The notes under the pieces: model-generated | What the model was told of the DNA's origin: nothing | Databases searched by the model: none | The model's input: only the letters and a program-made list of their open reading frames with translations | Part shown: piece after piece, positions 30,083 through 37,400 of the stretch | How the letters are laid out: every line of letters starts with the position of its first letter | Numbering within the stretch: the first letter of the stretch is position 1 | Program-made: the position numbers and the translations under genes | NCBI GenBank assembly: GCA_025934635.1 | Contig: JAICWX010000045.1 | Span: 1 to 40,678 of the forward strand | Direction of reading: 5' to 3' | DNA length: 40,678 nucleotides | Source of the DNA: Streptosporangiaceae bacterium | GTDB taxonomy: Bacteria; Actinomycetota; Actinomycetes; Streptosporangiales; Streptosporangiaceae

Positions 30083-31245
30083 TCAGCCCTGGTCAGCGGA
30101 CGCCCTGGCCTCGCTGACCCGCTGGGCGATGGCGGCCTGGCGGGGCCAGAATCGCAGCTCGGCGCAGCGGGAGATGAAGTCGGCGGCGGAGTGCTCGTCC
30201 ATGCTGACGAAGCCGTCGTCGGTCAGGCCGCCGAGTCCGGCGGCCTCGAACAGCGGGCCGGCGTTGCCGGTGTAGCCGATGAACTTGCAGTGAGCGTAGG
30301 CGTCGGCCACGAAGTCACGCACCGCGGGCTGGGCGGCCAGCGCGGGCGTGCCGTGCTTGGAGGCGAGCAGGACAACGGCGTCGTACAGCACGGAAGGGCC
30401 GCCGTCGATCTTCTGGTCGGCGGCCGCGTGGTTGCCGTCGCTGTCGTCGAAGCCGCCGAAGCCGCCGACCGCCGGGGCGATGAGCTCGACGTTGACCTGA
30501 GCCTGCTCGGCCGCGGCCTTCAGTTCATCGAGCTGGCCGGCATCCGCGCCGTCGGTGACCAGGATGCCGATCTTCCGCCCGGCAAAGCTCTCCGGACCGT
30601 TGGCCAGGATGCTCAGTGCGGAGGAGGCGAGAAGGTCCCGGACCGGCTCGCGGGCCGGAGGCAACGCCGCTGGCAGCTCGGGCAGGCCGAGCCCGTCGGC
30701 CACGGAGCGGGCCAGATCCTCGTCCACGTTGCGGAGCCCGGCCACCATCCGGGTGCGGATCGCTACCGTGTCGCACTTGCTCAGCTCGAACACGAACGCG
30801 TCGGTCAGGTGTGCCGCTCGGTGTCGGTCTGGCTGATCAGGAACTGCCGGGCCTGGCTGTAGTGGTCGGCGAAGCTCTCCGCGCGCAGCCTGCGCTTGGG
30901 ACCCGCCTGGTCGCCTTCCCCGCCGGGGTAGGTGCGGAAGCCGGCCGCCGGGTCCTCCCGCGGGCCGGACGGGTCCCAGGAGTTGGGCTCGTAGTTGACC
31001 CGGCCCGCCGGGTTGGCCATGGCCATGTGGCCGTCCTGCTGGAAGTGGGCCATCGGGCACTTGGGCGCGTTGACCGGCAGGTAGGTGAAGTTGGGGCTGC
31101 CCAGCCGCTTGAGCTGGGTGTCCAGGTAGGAGAAGTTGCGGTGGGTCAGGCCTGCGATGGGCACCTCGACCAATCCGGAGTCCGGTGCCGCGATGACCGT
31201 GCCGTCCCGGGGCCCGCCGATGAGAATTACGTCTGAGTCTGGCAT
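30083..31245 (-). pseudogene. katE: KatE-type large-subunit catalase: C-terminal part fused to a foreign N-terminus, plus a frameshift
   Basis: From ATG 31245 the first 36 residues ('[20 protein letters not shown]', '[13 protein letters not shown]') belong to a different small gene. At about 31137 the sequence becomes clade-2 catalase: '[20 protein letters not shown]', '[20 protein letters not shown]' and '[13 protein letters not shown]'. Near 30806-30812 one base is missing: the frame ends in a stop after 'QTDTER', while the other frame continues '[20 protein letters not shown]' and the C-terminal DJ-1/GATase-like domain ('[20 protein letters not shown]', '[19 protein letters not shown]'). 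The catalytic His and Asn of the first half (about 380 residues) are absent, so no catalase activity is expected. An intact, unrelated Mn catalase lies at 37401. Confidence 0.82.
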
Positions 31246-31473
31246 GCGGCGCCGCCTACCCGCCCGCGCGGGGTTCATGCTCCTGCGGACGCCAAGGCCT
31301 CGACCTCGACCCCATCGGGGATCGTACGAACCTGCTTAATCTCGTGTCCCTCCATGTGATTGAGCGCCGGTATCCGCCATCGCCGCCGCCCGGCAGGCGG
31401 CTACATGCGGTTCGCCGACCAGCCACTCAGCCTGCTTTGTTTCGCAGCGTGCCGGACAGCTGGCCACCCAGGC

Positions 31474-32313
31474 TTACAGGATCGGATTTCCGCCGGTGAC
31501 GGCGATCCGGGCACCGGAGACGTAGCTGGCCTCGTCGAAAGCCAGGAAGACGTAGGCGGGGGCGACTTCGGCGGGCTGGCCGGCTCGGTCGAGGGGAACC
31601 TGCTGGCCGAAGCTTTCGACCTGCTCGGACGGCATGGTGGCCGGGATCAGCGGGGTCCAGATGGGCCCAGGGGCGACGCTGTTGGCCCGGATGCCCTTAT
31701 CGGCCAGCAATTGAGCCAGGCCGGCCATGAAGTTCGCGACGCCGGCCTTGGTGACGTCGTAGGGCAGGAGCTGGGGGGTAGGCATGTCGGAGTTCACTGA
31801 GGTGGTGCCGATGATCGACCCGCCCGCGGGCATGTGCGGCACGGCGGCCTTGCACAGGCGGAACATGGCGGTCAGGTTAGTGGCCAGCGTGTAATCCCAT
31901 TCCTCGTCGCTGATCTCGGTCAGGTCTGTATGGGTGGCCTGAAACGCGGCATTGCTGACCAGGATGTCGACCCGGCCGAACTCCTGCACGGCGCGGTCGA
32001 TGACCGTCCGGCAGTTCGCGGCGTCGGTGAGGTCGCCGGGGACCAATACGGCGGTCCGTCCGGCGTCCTCGACTCATGTCCTGGTGTCTTCGGCGTCTTC
32101 GTGCTCGTTGAGGTAGGAGATGAGCACGTCCGCGCCCTCACGGGCGAAGGCGATCGCCACCGCTTTTCCGATGCCGCTATCGCCACCGGTCACGACCGCG
32201 GCTTTCCCGGCCAGACGGCCCGATCCCCGGTAGCTGGCTTCGCCGTGATCTGGGGCCGGGCGCATCTGCTGCTCGGTGCCTGGCGGGTTCTGCTGCTGTG
32301 CTGGCTGGTTCAT
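31474..32313 (-). pseudogene. YghA/YhdF-type short-chain dehydrogenase with one internal TGA
   Basis: ATG 32313 follows GGAGGAAC. Residues 1-50 form a Pro/Gln-rich tail, then '[20 protein letters not shown]' (NAD(P)-binding T-G-x3-G-x-G) and '[16 protein letters not shown]'. A TGA at 32076-32074 interrupts where relatives have Trp, in the pattern 'E-D-T-R-x-W-V-E-D-A-G'; a single G-to-A change explains it. The same frame then continues to the end: 'GRVDILVSNAAFQATHTD', active-site Ser and 'LLPYDVTKAG' (Y-x3-K), and 'VSGARIAVTGGNPIL'. Repaired, it is a normal 279-residue SDR of the stress-induced YhdF/YghA group. Read-through of TGA cannot be excluded. Confidence 0.85.
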
Positions 32314-32490
32314 CGAATTGTTCCTCCGTAACGATGCTGGGTCCGGCGCCGCTGCCCGCAATCTCGGCCGCTATCCCGCCGCGGGCCAGATTCTCCGGGA
32401 AAGCTGACCGGGAGAACTGGCGGACCTTCAGTGCCCGCCGGTGACCAGCCTTGACCGGCGGCGGCTGGCCGGACGCCGCGTTTTCTCCCG

Positions 32491-32551
32491 CCACGCCGAA
32501 AAAGGCGTGGCGGCACCGCATAGCGCGTACCTATGCGGGAAGAGCCGCCAC
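32491..32551 (+). promoter_or_regulatory. Two overlapping hairpins upstream of the HtrA-like protease
   Basis: Hairpin A: CCACGCC (32491-32497), loop GAAAAA, GGCGTGG (32504-32510). Hairpin B: outer arms GTGGCGGC (32507-32514) and GCCGCCAC (32544-32551) enclose a second stem CCGCATAG (32516-32523) / CTATGCGG (32531-32538) with a 7-base loop. A and B share GTGG (32507-32510), so they compete, as in attenuators. It lies 37 bp before the protease ATG on the same strand. It matches no riboswitch class I know. Confidence 0.55.
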
Positions 32552-32587
32552 CCTATCGGCCGGAACCTCGTGAGGCGGACTGGTCAC

Positions 32588-33835
32588 ATGCTGCACAATC
32601 CCGGATACGGACCACCCTTCAGGCGCCGCCGCCGCGGCATGCTGACGCACGGGATGATGACGGTGCTCGGTGCGGCCGTCGCCGCGAGCCTGCTCCTGGG
32701 CTTCCACAACTCACCGTCCGGCGTCCCTGGTATTTCCCTGCCGGGTATCGGGGCGGTGCCCGCCCCGGGTTCGCAGTCCGCCCCGCTGGCTGGCGGTGAG
32801 CAGGCCATCGTGACCAAGATCAAGCCGGGCCTGATGATCATCAACACGACGCTGCAGTACAATAGCGAGACGGCCGCCGGGACCGGCATAGTGATCAACG
32901 CGGGCGGGCTGGTGCTGACCAACAACCACGTCATCGAGCACGCTACCAAGATCACCGCCAAGGCCGCCTCGACGGGCACGACGTACACCGCGACGGTCGT
33001 CGGCTACGACAAGGCCGGTGACATCGCGCTGATCCAGCTGCGGAACGCGTCCGGGCTGACGACGGCACAGCTCGGCAACTCCTCCTCGGTCAAGACCGGC
33101 GACTCCGTCGTGGCCCTGGGCAACGCCGAGGGCCAGGGCACCATCACCGCGAAACCCGGCCGGGTCACCGGGCTGGGCCAGACCGTCACCGCCAGCGAGG
33201 ACGGAGGGTCGACGGCCTCTGAGACGCTGCACGGAATGATCCAGACGAACGCCGACATCGTGCCCGGCGATTCCGGCGGTCCGCTAGCGAGCTCAGCTGG
33301 CGTGATCGGGATGGATACCGCGGGGAGTGACGGAAACCTCCAGCAGGCGTCGAACGGTTTCGCGATCCCGATCAACACGGCGTTGTCGGTCGCCCGGCAG
33401 ATCGCCGCGGGTCACGCCAGCTCCACTATTACGATCGGCTACCCGCCGTTCGCGGGACTCTTTACCGGCTCCGGATCGGACAGCAGCCCCCAGGCGCAAG
33501 CACGGCAGCAGGGCGGCGGCTTCAGCGGCGGCATCGGGAACACACCGCGGTGCTATACCAGCAATTCCGGCCTGAGCGTGCCGTCGGCCATCGCGCCGGC
33601 CAGCTCCGGCGCCCTGATCATCGGGACCATCTGCGGGAGCCCGGCCGCCGCGGCCGGCCTAACCGGCGGAGCGGTCATCACGGCGGTGAACGGGCAGGCC
33701 GTCAGCTCGCCCGATGACCTGGCCGACACCCTGTCCCGATTCCATCCGGGCGACACGGTCTCCGTGACCTGGGTGAGCCCGGCCGGCCAGCAGACCACCA
33801 GCCGCCTGCACCTGGCCGCCGGCCCGCCGCAGTGA
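32588..33835 (+). CDS. HtrA/DegP-like S1C serine protease with PDZ domain, membrane-anchored
   Basis: 415 residues from ATG 32588; the open frame upstream to 32441 runs through the hairpins and is not coding. A basic N-terminus (FRRRRRG) precedes one transmembrane anchor at about 22-40. The protease domain has the full triad: H114 ('LTNNHVIEHAT'), D145 ('KAGDIALIQL') and S229 ('IVPGDSGGPLASS'). A linker rich in Gly/Ser/Gln follows, then a PDZ domain ('SGALIIGTICGSPAAAAGL', 'GGAVITAVNGQAVSSPDDL'). HtrA proteins degrade or refold damaged envelope proteins outside the membrane under stress. Two cysteines in the PDZ region may form a disulfide. A likely single-gene unit with a structured leader. 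Confidence 0.92.
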   Translation: MLHNPGYGPPFRRRRRGMLTHGMMTVLGAAVAASLLLGFHNSPSGVPGISLPGIGAVPAPGSQSAPLAGGEQAIVTKIKPGLMIINTTLQYNSETAAGTGIVINAGGLVLTNNHVIEHATKITAKAASTGTTYTATVVGYDKAGDIALIQLRNASGLTTAQLGNSSSVKTGDSVVALGNAEGQGTITAKPGRVTGLGQTVTASEDGGSTASETLHGMIQTNADIVPGDSGGPLASSAGVIGMDTAGSDGNLQQASNGFAIPINTALSVARQIAAGHASSTITIGYPPFAGLFTGSGSDSSPQAQARQQGGGFSGGIGNTPRCYTSNSGLSVPSAIAPASSGALIIGTICGSPAAAAGLTGGAVITAVNGQAVSSPDDLADTLSRFHPGDTVSVTWVSPAGQQTTSRLHLAAGPPQ

Positions 33836-33880
33836 CCGCTTGCCGTCCGCAGGTTACGAACCAGCTACAGGAGGCCACCG

Positions 33881-34465
33881 ATGAGCGATTTCACCGGGGC
33901 GGCGCCGGCCATCGAGCAGCCGCACGGCGACGTCATCACCATTCTGCTGGAGCAGCACCGGCGCATCCGCGTGCTGTTCACGCACGTGAAGCAGGCCGAG
34001 GGAAGACGCAAGCAGCAGGCCTTCGATGAGCTGCGTATCCTGCTGGCCGCGCACGAGACGGCGGAGGAAATGGTGCTGCGGCCCGTGAGCTGCCTGGACG
34101 CCGGGGCGGCGGTCGCTGATGCCCGGAACCAGGAGGAAAAAGAGGCCAACAAGATGCTCGCCGTCCTGGAGGCGATGGGCGTGTCCAGCGCGGAGTTCGA
34201 CCGCAGGTTCACCGAATTCGAGCAAGCGGTCATGGATCACGCCGAGCACGAGGAGCAAGAGGAGTTCCCGCCGGTGCGCACCCGGGAGTCCCAGTCCACG
34301 CTGGTCGGAATGGGCGCGGTGCTGCGAGCCGCGGAGATGACCGGGCCGACCCATCCGCATCCCTCGACTGCGGGCTCGCCGATCGCGCAGTGGGTGGTGG
34401 GGCCGTGGGCTTCGATGATCGACCGGGCCCGAGACGCCATCAAGGCCGCCATGCCGGGAAGCTGA
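33881..34465 (+). CDS. Hemerythrin HHE-domain protein
   Basis: 194 residues; ATG 33881 follows AGGAGG at good spacing. The helices carry the expected His/Glu residues: 'ITILLEQHRRIRVLFTHVK', 'LLAAHETAEEMVLRPVS', 'NQEEKEANKMLAVLEAMG' and 'VMDHAEHEEQEEFPPVRT'. The tail 'GPTHPHPSTAGSPIAQWVVG' and a final helix 'MIDRARDAIKAAM' parallel the hemerythrin at 24462, so the two are paralogues of one subfamily. It binds a di-iron centre and probably senses or scavenges O2, NO or peroxide. It starts 45 bp after the protease gene and could be co-transcribed. Confidence 0.9.
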   Translation: MSDFTGAAPAIEQPHGDVITILLEQHRRIRVLFTHVKQAEGRRKQQAFDELRILLAAHETAEEMVLRPVSCLDAGAAVADARNQEEKEANKMLAVLEAMGVSSAEFDRRFTEFEQAVMDHAEHEEQEEFPPVRTRESQSTLVGMGAVLRAAEMTGPTHPHPSTAGSPIAQWVVGPWASMIDRARDAIKAAMPGS

Positions 34466-34487
34466 CGTCAGGAACTGCTGGAATCGG

Positions 34488-35375
34488 CTAAGCCGTGACG
34501 TTGGCGCTGTCTCCGGCGGTGACGGCGAACGACGCGCCGCTTACCATGCGCGCCTCGTCCGAGGCGAGGAAAGCGACGACCGGCGCGACGTCCGCCGGGT
34601 CGATCCAGGGAACTCCGAGCGGGCTCTTGGCGGTCAGGAGTTTCTTCGCAGTCTCCTCGTCCCGGCTGAGATCTCCGGTCGCTTCCTGGCCGCCGCTGCC
34701 GATCGCCTGCGCGTACCGATCTTCGTGCCTGGTCAGCGCGGTGTCGATAAGGCCGGGGATGACGGCGTTCACCGTGATGCCGTAGCTGCCGAGTTCGAGC
34801 GCCGCTGACTTCATCAGGCCGATGAGGCCCCACTTGGACGCCGAATACGACGATCCGTCCTTGGTCCCGTGCTCACCCTGCGTCGACGACGTGATGATGA
34901 TGCGGCCACCGCCCCGGCGCACCAGCAGCGGCGCGAATACGCGCAGCACGTTGGCGGTGCCCGTGAGGTTGACGTCGATCTGGTCATGCCAGTCCCGGTC
35001 GTCCATCTCCAGAATCGGCTTGAACCCCTGGATCCCGGCGTTCGCGAAGACGATGTCGACGCCGCCCCATTCCCGCTCGATGCGCTCGGCCGCCGACCTG
35101 ACCGAGCCGATGTCCCGCTGATCCGCGGTGACGGACAGCCAGCGGCCGCCCACCTGGAGAACCGCTTCCCCCGTGCTGGCCAGGTCATCGGGCGTAGCCG
35201 GGGCGAAGTCGAGGATGGGACTGACAGGCCCCGCTATATCGATCCCCGCGACCGCCGCGCCCCGGCGGGCCAGCGTCACGGCGGCCGCACGCCCGATGCC
35301 GCGGGCGGCCCCCGTGATCACCGCCACCCGTCCCGTCAGGACTCCCGGCGCTTGCTGCGGAGTTCCGTCTGCCAT
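34488..35375 (-). CDS. Short-chain dehydrogenase, mycofactocin-coupled type
   Basis: 295 residues from ATG 35375, which has GAGGG seven bases upstream (an ATG at 35396 would add seven residues). The cofactor loop 'VAVITGAARGIGRAAAVTLA', the long insert after strand 2 ('ILDFAPATPDDLASTGEAVL'), 'ADQRDIGSVRSAAERIER', 'DIVFANAGIQGFKPI', the active site 'SSYSASKWGLIGLMKSAA' and 'VAFLASDEARMVSGASF' match the family whose NAD is tightly held and recycled through mycofactocin. That assignment rests on the insert and is inference. It oxidises an alcohol. Intact, unlike the SDR at 31474. Three palindromes lie in its upstream region. Confidence 0.85.
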   Translation of the reverse strand: MADGTPQQAPGVLTGRVAVITGAARGIGRAAAVTLARRGAAVAGIDIAGPVSPILDFAPATPDDLASTGEAVLQVGGRWLSVTADQRDIGSVRSAAERIEREWGGVDIVFANAGIQGFKPILEMDDRDWHDQIDVNLTGTANVLRVFAPLLVRRGGGRIIITSSTQGEHGTKDGSSYSASKWGLIGLMKSAALELGSYGITVNAVIPGLIDTALTRHEDRYAQAIGSGGQEATGDLSRDEETAKKLLTAKSPLGVPWIDPADVAPVVAFLASDEARMVSGASFAVTAGDSANVTA

Positions 35376-35481
35376 CAAACTGCCCTCGCTATCCATGGCC
35401 GGCTGTCCCGTCAGCGTTACCCGGCTTCCCCGCCGCCAATCGTCCCGTTACGACCTACCCGAGCGGCCTCCGGAACTGCCA

Positions 35482-35497
35482 CCGGGCACGTGCCCGG
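35482..35497. promoter_or_regulatory. 16-bp perfect palindrome
   Basis: CCGGGCACGTGCCCGG is self-complementary, about 107 bp before the SDR start on the minus strand. It is the first of three dyads in 91 bp. Confidence 0.5.
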
Positions 35498-35504
35498 CAC
35501 CGCG

Positions 35505-35528
35505 ACGTACCGACCGTCGTCGGTACGT
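35505..35528. promoter_or_regulatory. Inverted repeat, TetR-operator-like
   Basis: Ten-base perfect arms ACGTACCGAC and GTCGGTACGT with a 4-base centre. Size and symmetry fit a TetR-family operator, but no tetR gene is nearby. It may be the site of a regulator encoded elsewhere or deleted. Confidence 0.55.
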
Positions 35529-35560
35529 TCGGTCATCTCTCCAGCGTGGAGCATTCGCCA

Positions 35561-35572
35561 CTAATTAATTAG
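35561..35572. promoter_or_regulatory. 12-bp AT-rich palindrome
   Basis: CTAATTAATTAG is a perfect palindrome standing out in very GC-rich DNA. With the two dyads before it, it fills the 328-bp gap between the SDR and the small membrane-protein gene, which otherwise holds no gene. Confidence 0.5.
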
Positions 35573-35703
35573 GGTCCAGCGCCCCTGGCGCAGGTCGGGT
35601 GATAGGCGAAGGTTCGGCGGTAGGGCGATTACGGCCGGGCCGAGGGTAGCGCCGGGCCTGGACAAGAGGCAGGCACTTCCAAACGAAAAGGGGAACGCTG
35701 AGT

Positions 35704-35937
35704 ATGTGGACATTCTTTAGCCGGAGGCTGCGGCGCTGGGTGCTGTTCGCGATTGCCTGGCCGGTGGCCCGTCTCCTCGTCCGCCGCCTCTCTCGCGCTG
35801 CTGATCACCGCGATCCATCGACCCGGACGGCCAGGACGCTTCATCGTGTCGACTCGGCTGTGACGACGGTGTCCCAGCGGTCTTCCCGCAGGGCTGCAGG
35901 CCAGCGGGACCTTCGTGGTGGACATCCGCGGCGATGA
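35704..35937 (+). CDS. Small basic membrane-anchored protein
   Basis: 77 residues; ATG 35704 follows AAAAGGGGA. 'MWTFFSRRLRRWVLFAIAWP' and 'VARLLVRRLSRAADH' give a short basic head and one hydrophobic helix, a layout seen in many small actinobacterial proteins. The C-terminal half is Arg-rich and may be out of the original frame. The whole gene is antisense to the C-terminal extension of the WhiB frame at 35717-36268; this one looks more like real protein in its first 45 residues. Confidence 0.5.
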   Translation: MWTFFSRRLRRWVLFAIAWPVARLLVRRLSRAADHRDPSTRTARTLHRVDSAVTTVSQRSSRRAAGQRDLRGGHPRR

Positions 35938-36268
35938 CGGTCAACGGCCTGGCGGAGCGCCCGACGTCGGCCCGCGGTTTTAACGAGGCCTGCCGGGTTT
36001 CCGCCCCGAGGCGGCCAGGGCGCCGTCTGCGCCGCCAGGCCTGCCGGTCCTCGGGGGTGGTCCCGCCCCAGATGCCGTGCGCCAGGTCATGCTCCAACGC
36101 GAATTCCAGGCACGCCTGACGCACCGGGCACCCGGCACAGATCGTTTTGGCCTTGGCGATCTGCTGCACAGCCCGCCCGGTCGATGAAATCGGGAAGAAC
36201 AGATCCGGGTCGGCCTGCGCGCATGCGCCGGCCCCGCGCCAGTCGGCACGCCCTCGCGTCGTCGTCAT
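35717..36268 (-). CDS. WhiB-family iron-sulfur regulator with stopless extension
   Basis: ATG 36268 follows GAGGAAG. The WhiB domain is complete in residues 1-85: 'RADWRGAGACAQADPDLFFP' with the first Cys, 'AKTICAGCPVRQACLEFALE' with C-x2-C-x5-C, the turn 'AHGIWGGTTPEDRQAWRRRR'. These four Cys hold a [4Fe-4S] cluster that senses O2 or NO, and the protein binds region 4 of the principal sigma factor. The domain normally ends soon after the arginines; here the frame runs another 95 residues of low-complexity sequence antisense to the small membrane gene. The natural stop was probably lost. It is a paralogue of the broken WhiB at 23601, sharing the leader GCCGAATGACGAC. Confidence 0.85.
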   Translation of the reverse strand: MTTTRGRADWRGAGACAQADPDLFFPISSTGRAVQQIAKAKTICAGCPVRQACLEFALEHDLAHGIWGGTTPEDRQAWRRRRRPGRLGAETRQASLKPRADVGRSARPLTVIAADVHHEGPAGLQPCGKTAGTPSSQPSRHDEASWPSGSMDRGDQQRERGGGRGDGPPARQSRTAPSAAASG

Positions 36269-36277
36269 TCGGCTTCC

Positions 36278-36373
36278 TCACCAGTAAACGGGCCAATCCC
36301 CCGAAACGGGAAGCCCCCGCTTCCCGGCGGCCGCCAGTTCATGCAGGCAGCACGTCAGCCAGCGCGCGGCCAT
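36278..36373 (-). CDS. Possible 31-residue small protein
   Basis: ATG 36373 to 36278, reading 'MAARWLTCCLHELAAAGKRG' and 'LPVSGDWPVYW'. It lies between SARP and WhiB on the same strand and ends 10 bp before the WhiB start, so it could be a coupled leader peptide. A hairpin is embedded in it. No ribosome-binding site of note; weak. Confidence 0.25.
   Translation of the reverse strand: MAARWLTCCLHELAAAGKRGLPVSGDWPVYW
36307..36326 (-). terminator. Hairpin between SARP and WhiB genes
   Basis: CGGGAAGC / GCTTCCCG, 8-bp stem with a 4-base loop; on the minus strand TTT follows. It may terminate the SARP transcript or attenuate WhiB expression. Confidence 0.45.
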
Positions 36374-36387
36374 GTGATTCGCGGCGG

Positions 36388-37161
36388 TCAAGCGCTCCGG
36401 AACAGCGGCTCCGGGCCGTAGCTCCCGTCCAGGGGCCGGCCGAGCAGCGGTGCGACGAGCCTGCGGAAGTGGGGCGACGGAGGCAGCCCGAGCTCGGTGC
36501 GCAGCAGCCTCCGGAATACGTCGTACTGGCGCAGCGCCTCGGCGAAGTTCCCTTCCTCGATGTGCACCAGGGTCAGCCGCCGGTGGGCGCTCTCGCGCAG
36601 CGGGTCGGCGGCGACGGCGGTGATTCCGGCGTCCAGGGCGGCGTCGAGGCGGCCGTCGTCGCGGTACCGGTCGCACAGCGCCTCCAGCGCGTGCAGCCGG
36701 ATCTGCCGGAACCATTCCCGGGTACCGATCAGCCATTTCTCCGGCCACTCGGGCAGCACGTCCTGACGCAGCACGTCCACATCCACGTCCGGGCCGGGGC
36801 GCCCGGCGCCACCACCCCGGCCGACCTGGCGGGCCAGGTCGTGCAGGTCCACGCTCACCCGTGCGTCCAGGGTCAGATGCTGCGGCGAGGCAGCGATAAG
36901 ACCGCCCTGATCATGGCCGGGCAGCCGCCACATGGCCGAACGAAGGTTGGCGACCGCCCGGGTATCGGTGCACGCGGGCCAGAGCTCGGCGGCGGCGCTG
37001 CCCCGGCTCACGGGCTCGGAGCGGATGCCCAGGTAGGCCAGCAGGCGCTCGCCGGAGGGGCTTACGTGCAGCGGGCGGGTGCTCTGGTACAGCTCGAAGC
37101 GGCCGAGCAACCGCAGGTGAAGACCAGCCGGGTCTCGGCGTGAAACGTCGTTCAGGTCCAC
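36388..37161 (-). CDS. SARP/BTAD-family transcriptional activator
   Basis: 257 residues. The N-terminal OmpR-like DNA-binding domain covers about 14-105 ('LHLRLLGRFELYQSTRPLHV', 'GERLLAYLGIRSEPVSRGS', 'AVANLRSAMWRLPG'). The bacterial transcriptional activation domain is at about 112-250: 'EWFRQIRLHALEALCDRYRD', 'AAVADPLRESAHRRLTLVH', 'GNFAEALRQYDVFRRLLRTE'. No NTPase or TPR part follows, so it is a small SARP like RedD/ActII-4 rather than AfsR. Such activators bind direct repeats at promoters of secondary metabolism or stress genes. No target cluster is adjacent. It is divergent from the Mn catalase, 239 bp away; that gap shows no gene. Confidence 0.88.
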   Translation of the reverse strand: MDLNDVSRRDPAGLHLRLLGRFELYQSTRPLHVSPSGERLLAYLGIRSEPVSRGSAAAELWPACTDTRAVANLRSAMWRLPGHDQGGLIAASPQHLTLDARVSVDLHDLARQVGRGGGAGRPGPDVDVDVLRQDVLPEWPEKWLIGTREWFRQIRLHALEALCDRYRDDGRLDAALDAGITAVAADPLRESAHRRLTLVHIEEGNFAEALRQYDVFRRLLRTELGLPPSPHFRRLVAPLLGRPLDGSYGPEPLFRSA

Positions 37162-37400
37162 GTTGCTCCTGTGCGGGCGGGCGCGTCGTGTTCACGGGCC
37201 CGCCGCCTTACCCCGGCGTCACCGCGCTATGCGCCGGGTGACCGCGGATTTCGGCGGCGCCGGCTAGCTGCCGCGGACCCGGTGGTGACGCCACTGCGAC
37301 GGCGTTACGACGTGGCGCGCCTAGCGTCGGGATTCCTGCTTGCGCCGTGTGATCTGACCTGGAGGTACGCGGCTGCCGACGACCTAACGGAGGTCTGCTT

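Noticed and set aside
22194..31245. Treating all one-base frameshifts as proven mutations
   Set aside because: Sigma, WhiB, decarboxylase, PfpI and catalase each show one-base shifts in GC-rich DNA, where sequencing errors are common. They are reported with that caveat.
31275..31355. 26-codon minus-strand frame upstream of the catalase chimera
   Set aside because: Looks protein-like but has no ribosome-binding site and no recognisable family; too short to call.
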